Origin: Spirochaetaceae bacterium
GTDB lineage: Bacteria > Spirochaetota > Spirochaetia > Treponematales > Breznakiellaceae
DNA: 6,240 nucleotides
Direction: 5' to 3'
Assembly (NCBI GenBank): GCA_031288215.1
Contig: JAITRV010000062.1
Location: 1 to 6,240, forward strand
A model generated the notes under the pieces. The model made no database searches. It saw only the letters and a list, made by a program, of their open reading frames with translations, and had not been told where the DNA came from. Of this stretch, positions 1-5,432 are shown one piece after another. Numbering within the stretch: the first letter of the stretch is position 1; each line of letters opens with the position of its first letter. A program made the position numbers and the translations under genes.

Positions 1-933
1 GCCGGTGGCAACTTGGGTAAAGATAACGGCGAAGCTAAAAAGATTCGACAGGGACGACAGAAACACCAGGCTCATGATCATAAAAAACAAAAACAGCGGA
101 AGGGAAAGTTTGTTGTGCAAAAACAGAAAGCCTCCCAGGGGCAGGGAAAAGAGGATTCCCGATTCGACCAGGGCCAGGAAAACGCCGAAGGTATATGCCT
201 GGTCCCGGGTACAGCGCTTCCAGAACACGGTGTACTCGGCTATGGTATCGGCGTAGTCCCGGTAGGATTTCGCGGTGAGGTTAAATATCTTCATTACCGG
301 CATCCCGTTGATAAACTGCATGATCGCGGAATTCAGCTTGCCCAAGAGCCGATGGTATTCCGGCATCTGATTGCCGGTTATCGCCACCGCCGCTATCTGG
401 AGGACCAGGCCGATGACGGCCGGGGAGAGAATACAGAGGGCCATGGGAACGCTGAGGAAAAGCATGTAGCCGAAGACCGCCAGGGGAACAACCACGGCGG
501 AAACCAGGTCCGGTATCTGGTGGGCTAGAAATTTTTCAAGCCGCTCCACATCCTCAATAATCACCTTCTTGATTTCGCCCATGGTATTGCCGGTAAAAAA
601 GCCCAGCCCCAGCCGTGAAATATGCCGGCTGATTTCCCGGCGCACGGCATAGAGGGTGTTGAAGGCCCCGATATGGGAGAAACTCAAAGAGACGACTTGA
701 AAGAGGAATTTTAATACGATAGCGAGAGCGGCGATCATGCCGTACCGTAATACCTCCGCCGCCTTCTCCTTGTCGCCGAAAAGATCGAGGAAGCTCCGGT
801 ACACCATCATATAGGGCACGATGGCGCAGAGTCCCGAAAGAACCGCGAAGGGCGCCGAGGCGTAGAGCAAAAGCCGGTTCTTCCCCGCCAGGGAAAGCAC
901 AAAGGCGATACCGCTTTTTTCTTGTTTGTTCAT
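1..933 (-). CDS. ABC exporter, fused permease-ATPase subunit (N-terminal 311 residues; ATPase half off the left edge)
   Basis: The frame is open from an ATG at 933 to the left edge with no stop, giving 311 residues. An AGGAGG (938-943) sits 4 nt before the ATG, which fixes the start. The sequence is a type I exporter membrane domain: six hydrophobic spans at about residues 20-44, 62-88, 141-160, 163-185, 246-272 and 276-300. Between spans 2 and 3 lie a charged cytoplasmic stretch (YAVRREISRHISRL) and then GFFTGNTMGEIKKVIIEDVE and RLEKFLAHQIPD (about 111-142). These resemble the 'IKKV..EDVE..E.F.AH.IPD' pattern of COG1132 fused permease-ATPases, including the IrtAB/YbtPQ-like branch. Full family members run to about 580-600 residues, so the Walker A, signature and Walker B motifs should lie just left of the window. 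Such subunits pair as homo- or heterodimers in the inner membrane; a partner gene may follow. It lies downstream of a tetR gene on the same strand, so co-regulation is likely. The substrate cannot be inferred. Confidence 0.9.
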   Translation of the reverse strand, partial: MNKQEKSGIAFVLSLAGKNRLLLYASAPFAVLSGLCAIVPYMMVYRSFLDLFGDKEKAAEVLRYGMIAALAIVLKFLFQVVSLSFSHIGAFNTLYAVRREISRHISRLGLGFFTGNTMGEIKKVIIEDVERLEKFLAHQIPDLVSAVVVPLAVFGYMLFLSVPMALCILSPAVIGLVLQIAAVAITGNQMPEYHRLLGKLNSAIMQFINGMPVMKIFNLTAKSYRDYADTIAEYTVFWKRCTRDQAYTFGVFLALVESGILFSLPLGGFLFLHNKLSLPLFLFFMIMSLVFLSSLSNLFSFAVIFTQVATG

Positions 934-1029
934 ATATCCTCCTGTAGAGTACGCAAATAGTTAAATTAAGCTAACATGGTAATAAAAAAAATTGACCCTC
1001 TTTCTCGGTCTGATAAATTCCGCGCCGCC

Positions 1030-1647
1030 TTATCCCTCCAATAGTTTTTTCCATCCGCCGCTGCAGAAGATGCTGTAGGTTCTTACGCATTTCAGGGCTT
1101 CCTTCAGTTCGTCATGTCGAAGGATTATCTCAAAAAAGCCGGCGTATTGTCCCAGGGTAATAATATACACTTCCGCTTTTGATAGTTTTCGCAGCTTATA
1201 GCCCCGCCGCCGGGCGGCCCGCAGGTAGCGCACGGTCAGGTCCACATCCATCCTGATAATCTTCTCCTTAAAGTCCCCGTAAACCGTCTGTTTCGACGCG
1301 GAAATCAAAAGCCGCGCCGCGTCCAGGTGGTCATAGATGGAGCGAAACACGAGTTCCACTCCCCGGCCCGAATCCTCCCACATGGCATCCATGCCCTCCG
1401 AATCCAGAAGGCCCTCGTAGTGGTCCGTTTCTTCCCGCAGGGAATCGAGAATCTTATGGTACACCGGCTCGACCAGGGCCCGGTACAGGGCCTCCTTATC
1501 CGCGTAGTGCCGGTACAGGGCGCCCGTGGTAAGACCCGCCGCGGCGGCTATCTTGCGGAGGGACGCCCCCGCGTAACCGTTCCGCAAAAACTCAAGCCCC
1601 GCGCTCTTGAGGATTCTTTCAATGGTGTTGGCCGGGTCCGGCGGCAT
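1030..1647 (-). CDS. TetR/AcrR-family transcriptional regulator
   Basis: The 205-residue product has the length and layout of a TetR repressor. Residues 8-55 form the N-terminal three-helix DNA-binding domain. The helix-turn-helix is at about 29-48 (SLRKIAAAAGLTTGALYRHY), followed by the typical DKEALY continuation. The remainder (about 60-205) is a helical ligand-binding and dimerisation domain, which is not conserved enough to name a ligand. The ATG at 1647 is preceded by AGGGGGA (1651-1657) about 3-4 nt upstream, supporting this start. Its promoter and a double palindromic operator lie immediately upstream (1664-1723), so autorepression is very likely. The next gene on the strand, 96 bp downstream, is an ABC exporter subunit. 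This is the common arrangement in which a TetR protein controls an efflux or uptake pump and is released from DNA by a pump substrate. Family assignment is secure; target and inducer are inferred. Confidence 0.93.
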   Translation of the reverse strand: MPPDPANTIERILKSAGLEFLRNGYAGASLRKIAAAAGLTTGALYRHYADKEALYRALVEPVYHKILDSLREETDHYEGLLDSEGMDAMWEDSGRGVELVFRSIYDHLDAARLLISASKQTVYGDFKEKIIRMDVDLTVRYLRAARRRGYKLRKLSKAEVYIITLGQYAGFFEIILRHDELKEALKCVRTYSIFCSGGWKKLLEG

Positions 1648-1663
1648 GATTCCCCCTGTCCGT

Positions 1664-1697
1664 CCGATAACAAGCGTTATCGGTAACAGTCGTTATC
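1664..1697. promoter_or_regulatory. Tandem palindromic operator, probable TetR binding sites
   Basis: Two palindromes lie side by side. The first, 1664-1683, has perfect 8-bp arms CCGATAAC / GTTATCGG around a 4-bp centre (AAGC). The second, 1682-1697, has arms GGTAAC / GTTATC around AGTC, with one mismatch in the six-base arm. GTTATC recurs at 1676 and 1692, a 16-bp period, so two regulator dimers could bind on nearby faces of the helix, as is known for QacR-like TetR proteins. The right-hand GTTATC overlaps the -10 element at 1695-1700, and the left site covers the early transcribed region. Binding would block RNA polymerase. Confidence 0.75.
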
Positions 1698-1723
1698 TTA
1701 CCAGGGAAAATAATGTTTGTCAA
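1695..1723 (-). promoter_or_regulatory. Sigma-70-type promoter of the tetR gene
   Basis: Reading the minus strand, a perfect -35 TTGACA (1723-1718) is followed by exactly 17 bp and a -10 TAAGAT (1700-1695; 4 of 6 consensus bases). The predicted start of transcription falls near 1688, giving a leader of about 40 nt before the tetR ATG. The -10 and start region are covered by the palindromic operator, so the promoter is probably repressed by the regulator it drives. Confidence 0.75.
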
Positions 1724-1781
1724 GACAAATTTCATAAAAAAGTTAGTTTTATCAATCAGTGAAAATCCTTGCCCGGGGTAT

Positions 1782-1794
1782 CGGCGTTTACCCC
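1782..1794. repeat. 13-bp direct repeat, copy 1 (3' side of the TPR gene)
   Basis: CGGCGTTTACCCC lies 2 bp beyond the TPR stop codon and recurs identically, in the same orientation, at 4534-4546, upstream of the TPR start. This copy also lies within a small hairpin, GGGGTA / TACCCC (1775-1780 and 1789-1794, 8-nt loop). On the minus strand no T-tract follows, so I do not call it a terminator. Confidence 0.5.
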
Positions 1795-1796
1795 CC

Positions 1797-4475
1797 TTAC
1801 GGGAGAGCCCCGGAGGCCCAGCCGGCGAGGAGGCCCTTGAGCCCTTCGTCCGTCAGTTTGAGGGTCTTGCCGCAGTGGGGGCAGAGGAAGCGGCCGTCTT
1901 CGTCAAGATGCTGTTTCCCGCAGCCGATGCAGTAGGTTTTGCCGCAGCCGGGGCAGGTTCCCGCGGGGAGTTCGTCTGGGGGCATGGCGAAGATCCGCAG
2001 GGGCGCCGCCGGGGGAGGAGCGCGGGGGACCCGCCATTCCCGGCCGCAGGAGTCGCAGGGGATGTGCCGGAAAAGGGCCTCCTCCATGCGCCGGGCGAGT
2101 TCGTCCCGGCGGGCGGCGGCTTCCCCGGCCACCGCCGCGTCCTCCAGGAGGGCGAGGATCTCCCGGAGTTCATCCCAGCGGCCCGCGGAGGCGTAGATCC
2201 AGCCCAGGGAAAGCAGGGAGGGGATATGAGCGCCTTCCAGGTCCAGGGCGGCCCGGCAGGCGGCCTCGGCCCGCGGGTATTCGCCCTTTTTGATTGCTAC
2301 AAAGCTTATCAGTTCCAGTATCTCCGCCGTGGGCCGCTCCGGACGGCTCAGAACCGCGTCGGCTTCCCCGTAGGAGCCCGCTTCAATGAGCGCGGAGGCC
2401 AGGTTGCAGCGGTATTCCGCGTTGTCCTCCGCTATGGCCAGGGCCTTCCGGTAATACTCCGCCGCTTCCTCATACCGGCCGGCGCGGAACAGGAGATTCC
2501 CCCCGTAATTGGTCATCATCCCCTCGCCGTCCTCCTCCGGATCGACGGTGAGCAGTTCCAGGGCCTTATCCGGAAAACCCTGACGGTAATACAGTTCCGC
2601 CCGGTTGACCCGGATGGCGGGCACATCCCCCAGGAGGGCGGCGGCCTTTTCTAAATGGGCGCCGGCTTCCGTCAAGGAAACCGAGGCTTCCGCTAAAGAA
2701 GCCGAGGCTTCCTCCGCCTCTCCCCGGCTGAGGGCGATCTGGGCCGCCAGGTTGTGGACCCAGCCGTCTTCCGGGGACAGGGCCAGGGCCGCCTCCAGGT
2801 CCGCGAGGAGCGCGGGCTCCCGGCCGTCCCCGTGGAGGAGAAACCGGGTCTCCGCCAGGCGGAAGCGGAAAAGGCCGTAGTTCGGTTCCAGGGATGCGGC
2901 CTCTTCCAGCAGGGGCAGGGCCGCCTCCCGTTTCCCCTCCCGAAGGCGGAGGAGGCCCCGGAGGAAGGCCACCGCGCCGTCCGCCCGGGGGACGCTTTCC
3001 TGGGCTTGCCGCAGTTCCTCCGCCCGGGAAAATTCCTCCTCCGCCGTCTTCCAGTCCTCAAGGCCAAAGGCCCATTTCCCCGTCAGGGCCCGGGCCTCCC
3101 AATGCTCCTCCCCCAGGGATCGGAGCCGCTTTACGATGAGGGCCAGTTCCCCATCGTTTCCCTGGGCAAGAAAAACCCGTCCCCCCCGGAGATACCGGTC
3201 CAGGGCCTCCCCCTTCCGGCCGGCAAGTTCATAGGCGTTGGCCGCGTTCCTGGCCAGGAGGCCCTGCCCCCCGTCGAGGGCAAAGGCCCGATCATAGGCG
3301 GCGGCGGCTTCTTCGTAGCGGGCTTGATTGAAGAAGCCGTGCCCCAGCAAGGCCCAGAGCCCCGGTTCCTCCGGGAAACTCCGGAGCGCCTCTTTTCCGT
3401 ATTCCTCCAGGGCTTCAAAACGCCGGCGGATATAGAGGAGCTTGGCCTTTTCCACCGCCGTCTCCCTGTCCAGGGACAGGGCCGCACAGCGGTCGAGGTA
3501 TTCCTCCGCCTCATCGGGAAGGTCCAGTTCCAGGGCCAGGCGGCCCGCGAGGAGCAATTCCTTCCGGGTGAAATCATGCCGGGAACGCTCCGCGTTCCTG
3601 AGCTGGACCAGGGCCGCCTTGCTCTGGCCCATGGCGGCAAAGGTTTCGGCCAGCCGGAAGCGGCGTTGGGGGTCGATGCCGGCCTCATCGGCGTATTGTT
3701 CGTAGAGGGCCGCCACTTCGCCGATCCGGGACTCCACGGAGAGGGCCTCCAGAAAGGCCCGTGCGGTAAAGGGGGGCGCTGCCCCCCCTCCCCCCCGCCG
3801 TGGGGCCGGGGGCCCCCCGGACCCCCCTTCAGAGGCAGGGCCTCTTTCATAAGCGGGGCCTCCTTCGTAGGCGGCGGCAACAAAGCAGAGGCGGCCTGCG
3901 GGAATCGTGGCATCCTGGATCTCCGCGGCCCATTGGCCGTGGATGCGCAGGAGCAGATGCGTCCCATAGGCAACCACGGTCAAGGGGATGACCCCTTCGG
4001 CAGCGTCCGGGGGAGGAGGCGGCACTTCGGTCCAGGCAATGAGGGCCAGGGGGCTGCCGTTTCGGAGCACATCCAGGCGGAAATAGCCCTTGTTGGAGAT
4101 CAGGACCATATAGGCGGTCCGGTCATCCACCATCCGGAACATCAGTCCCGCCGCCGCATAGCCCCCCAGGCCTTCCAGACGGATCCGCCCTTCAATGACC
4201 TGATCCCCATAGCGGTACTGGGGAGCGGCGATCCAGGCGATACAGGGCCGCTTCTTGAGGGCCAGGACCAGGGCGCCCCCGGAGTAATCCGTCCGGATAT
4301 ACCCATCATGGGAAATTTCTGAGGTAATCTCAAAACGGGTATGGCGGGGCGCGGAAAAATCAGCCGTCCAGGTTTCCTCGCGCAGGGTATCGTCGAGGGC
4401 CCCCCCGGCCTCCCCGCCGGGCTGTTTTCGCCGGAGGAAGCGGAGGCGAAAGAGCTTTTTCAGAAAACCGAACAT
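1797..4475 (-). CDS. Jelly-roll + TPR + C-terminal double zinc-ribbon protein, function unknown
   Basis: An 892-residue product in three parts. Residues about 33-250 look like a concanavalin-type jelly roll related to DUF1080 / 3-keto-disaccharide hydrolase domains (for example AAAGLMFRMVDDRTAYMVLI at 107-126). Residues about 267-780 hold roughly twelve tetratricopeptide repeats, clearest at 368-402 (ARYEEAAAAYDRAFAL), 650-684 (GRYEEAAEYYRKALAI) and 717-748; these are protein-binding scaffolds. Residues 804-870 contain four CxxC pairs (807/810, 841/844, 849/852, 865/868), enough for two zinc sites. The N-terminus is basic and amphipathic (MFGFLKKLFRLRFLRRK) with no clear signal peptide, so a cytoplasmic or membrane-associated location is likely. 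The start is the first ATG after an in-frame TAG. There is no good Shine-Dalgarno: only AGGG at 4489-4492, 13 nt away. An in-frame repeat block (residues 202-235) interrupts the jelly roll. Long antisense open frames reflect its GC bias. Function is not recognised; scaffolding or protein assembly is a guess. Confidence 0.9.
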   Translation of the reverse strand: MFGFLKKLFRLRFLRRKQPGGEAGGALDDTLREETWTADFSAPRHTRFEITSEISHDGYIRTDYSGGALVLALKKRPCIAWIAAPQYRYGDQVIEGRIRLEGLGGYAAAGLMFRMVDDRTAYMVLISNKGYFRLDVLRNGSPLALIAWTEVPPPPPDAAEGVIPLTVVAYGTHLLLRIHGQWAAEIQDATIPAGRLCFVAAAYEGGPAYERGPASEGGSGGPPAPRRGGGGAAPPFTARAFLEALSVESRIGEVAALYEQYADEAGIDPQRRFRLAETFAAMGQSKAALVQLRNAERSRHDFTRKELLLAGRLALELDLPDEAEEYLDRCAALSLDRETAVEKAKLLYIRRRFEALEEYGKEALRSFPEEPGLWALLGHGFFNQARYEEAAAAYDRAFALDGGQGLLARNAANAYELAGRKGEALDRYLRGGRVFLAQGNDGELALIVKRLRSLGEEHWEARALTGKWAFGLEDWKTAEEEFSRAEELRQAQESVPRADGAVAFLRGLLRLREGKREAALPLLEEAASLEPNYGLFRFRLAETRFLLHGDGREPALLADLEAALALSPEDGWVHNLAAQIALSRGEAEEASASLAEASVSLTEAGAHLEKAAALLGDVPAIRVNRAELYYRQGFPDKALELLTVDPEEDGEGMMTNYGGNLLFRAGRYEEAAEYYRKALAIAEDNAEYRCNLASALIEAGSYGEADAVLSRPERPTAEILELISFVAIKKGEYPRAEAACRAALDLEGAHIPSLLSLGWIYASAGRWDELREILALLEDAAVAGEAAARRDELARRMEEALFRHIPCDSCGREWRVPRAPPPAAPLRIFAMPPDELPAGTCPGCGKTYCIGCGKQHLDEDGRFLCPHCGKTLKLTDEGLKGLLAGWASGALP
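2664..2726. repeat. 21-bp tandem repeats encoding heptads in the TPR gene
   Basis: GGCTTCC recurs at 2664, 2685 and 2706, an exact 21-bp period. The first two units align over most of their length; the third is degenerate. They encode heptads of the type ASxSLxE (residues about 590-611: ASASLAE, ASVSLTE, AGAHLEK). This is a small Ala-rich helical expansion between two TPRs, which may lengthen a TPR helix by two turns per unit. Confidence 0.6.
3771..3827. repeat. GC-rich palindromic block inside the TPR gene
   Basis: This segment is almost pure G and C and contains two perfect inverted repeats. GGGGGGC / GCCCCCC (3771-3777 and 3781-3787) has a 3-nt loop, and CCGGGGG / CCCCCGG (3806-3812 and 3814-3820) has a 1-nt centre. 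In the TPR frame it encodes a low-complexity Gly/Pro/Arg stretch (about residues 217-235) with no domain-like character. It resembles the GC-rich palindromic elements scattered through some bacterial genomes, but whether it is a dispersed element cannot be decided from one copy. Confidence 0.6.
3819..3872. repeat. Three tandem 18-bp repeats encoding hexapeptides in the TPR gene
   Basis: Units 3819-3836, 3837-3854 and 3855-3872 encode ASEGGS, AYERGP and AYEGGP respectively (residues 214-219, 208-213 and 202-207). The two right-hand units differ at only a few bases; the left one is more diverged and merges into the GC-rich palindromic block. AGAGGC AGG GCCTCT (3831-3845) is also a 6-bp-arm inverted repeat. 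The multiple-of-three unit keeps the frame, so copy number could change without inactivating the gene. Confidence 0.75.
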
Positions 4476-4533
4476 AGGGATCGGTATACCCTAAAAACAC
4501 ATAAAAGTCGAGACTCAGGAGCGCGACGAGGGC

Positions 4534-4546
4534 CGGCGTTTACCCC
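4534..4546. repeat. 13-bp direct repeat, copy 2 (5' side of the TPR gene)
   Basis: Identical to CGGCGTTTACCCC at 1782-1794 and in the same orientation. The two copies bracket the whole TPR gene. A short extension (CCTTGCCC) also occurs near both copies. A single shared 13-mer could be chance in a GC-rich window of this size. Confidence 0.5.
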
Positions 4547-4607
4547 TTGCCCCTCCCCGTTCGGCATTTTTGCCTGTTTTACGATTCTTGTATTTTTACT
4601 TTTTTAC

Positions 4608-4636
4608 TTGACGAATGAATCAAACGGACCTATCAT
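4608..4636 (+). promoter_or_regulatory. Sigma-70-type promoter for the lipoprotein pair
   Basis: TTGACG (4608-4613, 5 of 6 consensus) and TATCAT (4631-4636, 5 of 6) are separated by exactly 17 bp, and T-rich runs just upstream (about 4575-4605) could act as an UP element. Transcription would start near 4643, giving a leader of roughly 290 nt before the first lipoprotein start at 4932. No competing gene lies closer on this strand. Confidence 0.65.
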
Positions 4637-4763
4637 AGTACAGGGGAAGCTCATTTTGGCTCAATCATGATGTATGGGAGCCTTCAAGTAAACCGGAAGC
4701 ATCCGATAACGGCAACATACATTGTGAGAAAGACGACGGTCACCGGGGCTCCCGCATTTACTC

Positions 4764-4825
4764 AAAAAAAGAAGAAAAACCACGCCGGACCATAGTCCGC
4801 CAACACGCCGGACCTATGGTCCGCC
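4764..4825 (-). terminator. Possible leftward-acting terminator
   Basis: Read on the minus strand, the hairpins of the duplicated palindrome are followed after six bases (GCGTGG) by TTTTTCTTCTTTTTTT (4779-4764), the layout of an intrinsic terminator. No minus-strand gene lies just upstream of it, because both neighbouring genes to the right are on the plus strand. If active it would stop antisense transcription before it reached the TPR promoter region. In the plus direction only CTTGTTGTTTG follows, a poor U-tract. Confidence 0.4.
4781..4825. repeat. Duplicated palindrome (two roughly 21-bp tandem units)
   Basis: Unit 1 (4781-4801) and unit 2 (4804-4825) are near-identical copies separated by AA. 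Both begin CACGCCGGACC and end GTCCGCC. Each is self-complementary: CGGAC-CATA-GTCCG in unit 1 and CGGACC-TAT-GGTCCG in unit 2. The two can also pair together: 4786-4794 with 4815-4823, continuing as 4795-4799 with 4809-4813, with one bulged base at 4814 and a 9-nt loop. The DNA or RNA can therefore switch between two small hairpins and one long one. Confidence 0.75.
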
Positions 4826-4931
4826 TTGTTGTTTGAGATTCATGCGTTTGTCCGTGCGGTCTTTGCGGGGCCGGCGGACAAAAGTCCCGCTGACCGTGGA
4901 TAACGTTTACTTTTTGCAGGCGGAGGAAATG

Positions 4932-5378
4932 ATGAAAGTACATGTAGTATGCGGCCTTCTCGTATCGCTCATGGTTTTCTCGTGTATCGGCCTGTTTGAT
5001 AACGGATTTGATGAGGCTCTTTTTAGGAAAGAACGGGCGGCATGGGAAGCCCAGGGGCTGCGTTATTACCGCTTTGCAGCAACCTGCCGTGCGAGTTTTG
5101 CTGGTTTTGCACCTGAAACTTTTGAATGTACGGTATTTCCTGACAGGGAAGCAGAAGTGGTATTAACATCTCACTACATGCCTGATGTGTATTATGGAGA
5201 TACCATTGACGAAATCTATCAGTATATTGCGGATACAGTGGCAAATGGGGGTCATCGTTTGAATATTACAGTACGATATAATAAGGAATACCACTATCCT
5301 GAATATCTTTTTGAAAGTTCTAGAGGTGGCGGCAGTGATGAACTTGAAATAACCGAATTTGAACCATTGGGTGAGTAA
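4932..5378 (+). CDS. Small lipoprotein, DUF6174-like
   Basis: The 148-residue product starts at the second of two adjacent ATGs (4929, 4932). GGAGG at 4922-4926 is 5 nt from the second but only 2 nt from the first, so 4932 is preferred; the longer frame from 4833 has no ribosome-binding site. Residues 1-17 are a short lipoprotein signal (MKVHVVCGLLVSLMVFS) ending at lipobox VFSC, with Cys18 the predicted lipid-modified residue, so the protein is membrane-anchored. The mature part follows the DUF6174 pattern: an early AxWEAQGLRYYRF (about 36-48), TIDEIYQYI (91-99), VRYNKEYHYPEYLF (114-127) and a closing DELEITEFEP (136-145). Family members are small secreted or lipid-anchored proteins of unknown function. 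Cys52 and Cys66 could form a disulphide. GC content is visibly lower than in the TPR gene. It is probably co-transcribed with the lipoprotein gene 54 bp downstream. Confidence 0.8.
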   Translation: MKVHVVCGLLVSLMVFSCIGLFDNGFDEALFRKERAAWEAQGLRYYRFAATCRASFAGFAPETFECTVFPDREAEVVLTSHYMPDVYYGDTIDEIYQYIADTVANGGHRLNITVRYNKEYHYPEYLFESSRGGGSDELEITEFEPLGE

Positions 5379-5432
5379 GAATTTGTAAAGATGTACTGAT
5401 GTATGAGGACGAGGATAGACATGGAGGGACCG

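Larger units (their letters stand above)
4476..4931. other. Intergenic region between divergent genes
   Basis: This 456-bp stretch separates the leftward TPR gene from the rightward lipoproteins and holds no convincing gene. From left to right it contains the 13-bp repeat, a T-rich segment (about 4564-4607), a strong rightward promoter (4608-4636), a leader with a long-range inverted repeat (GGGAGCC 4676-4682 with GGCTCCC 4747-4753), an A-rich tract (4764-4779) and a duplicated palindrome (4781-4825). A plus-strand reading frame beginning at 4833 merely extends the first lipoprotein upstream and lacks a ribosome-binding site. I found no clear leftward promoter for the TPR gene, although the T-rich segment reads as an A-rich stretch on that strand. 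Confidence 0.7.

Noticed and set aside
13..528. Plus-strand open frame of 171 codons at the left edge
   Set aside because: It is antisense to the ABC exporter membrane domain, which reads without stops on the minus strand and shows membrane spans and family motifs.
960..975. GTTA...TAAC inverted arms upstream of the exporter gene as a second TetR operator
   Set aside because: Only the outer four bases match, and the inner sequence differs from the GATAAC-N4-GTTATC pattern of the real operator.
994..1010. Possible terminator between tetR and the exporter gene (GACC / GGTC stem followed on the minus strand by a T8 run)
   Set aside because: The stem has only four pairs with a 9-nt loop; too weak to call, although partial attenuation is conceivable.
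1775..1794. GGGGTA / TACCCC hairpin after the TPR stop as an intrinsic terminator
   Set aside because: The six-pair stem is not followed by a T-tract on the minus strand; the T-run at 1741-1736 is too far away.
1713..2654. Plus-strand open frame (313 codons) running from the tetR promoter into the TPR gene's 3' end
   Set aside because: It lies antisense to the zinc-motif and TPR coding region, has a Gly/Arg/Pro-rich product and starts inside the tetR promoter; a shadow frame.
2754..4322. Long plus-strand open frame (522 codons) antisense to the TPR gene
   Set aside because: It arises from the high GC and strong codon bias of the opposite strand; its product is low-complexity Gly/Pro/Arg-rich with no domain pattern, while the minus strand shows clear TPRs and CxxC pairs.
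4702..4709. CCGATAAC half-site in the lipoprotein leader, identical to one arm of the tetR operator
   Set aside because: No partner half-site GTTATC lies nearby; a single 8-mer match is expected by chance.
4833..4931. N-terminal extension of the DUF6174-like lipoprotein from ATG 4833
   Set aside because: It has no ribosome-binding site and would bury the lipoprotein signal about 33 residues into the protein; GGAGG at 4922-4926 points to 4932.
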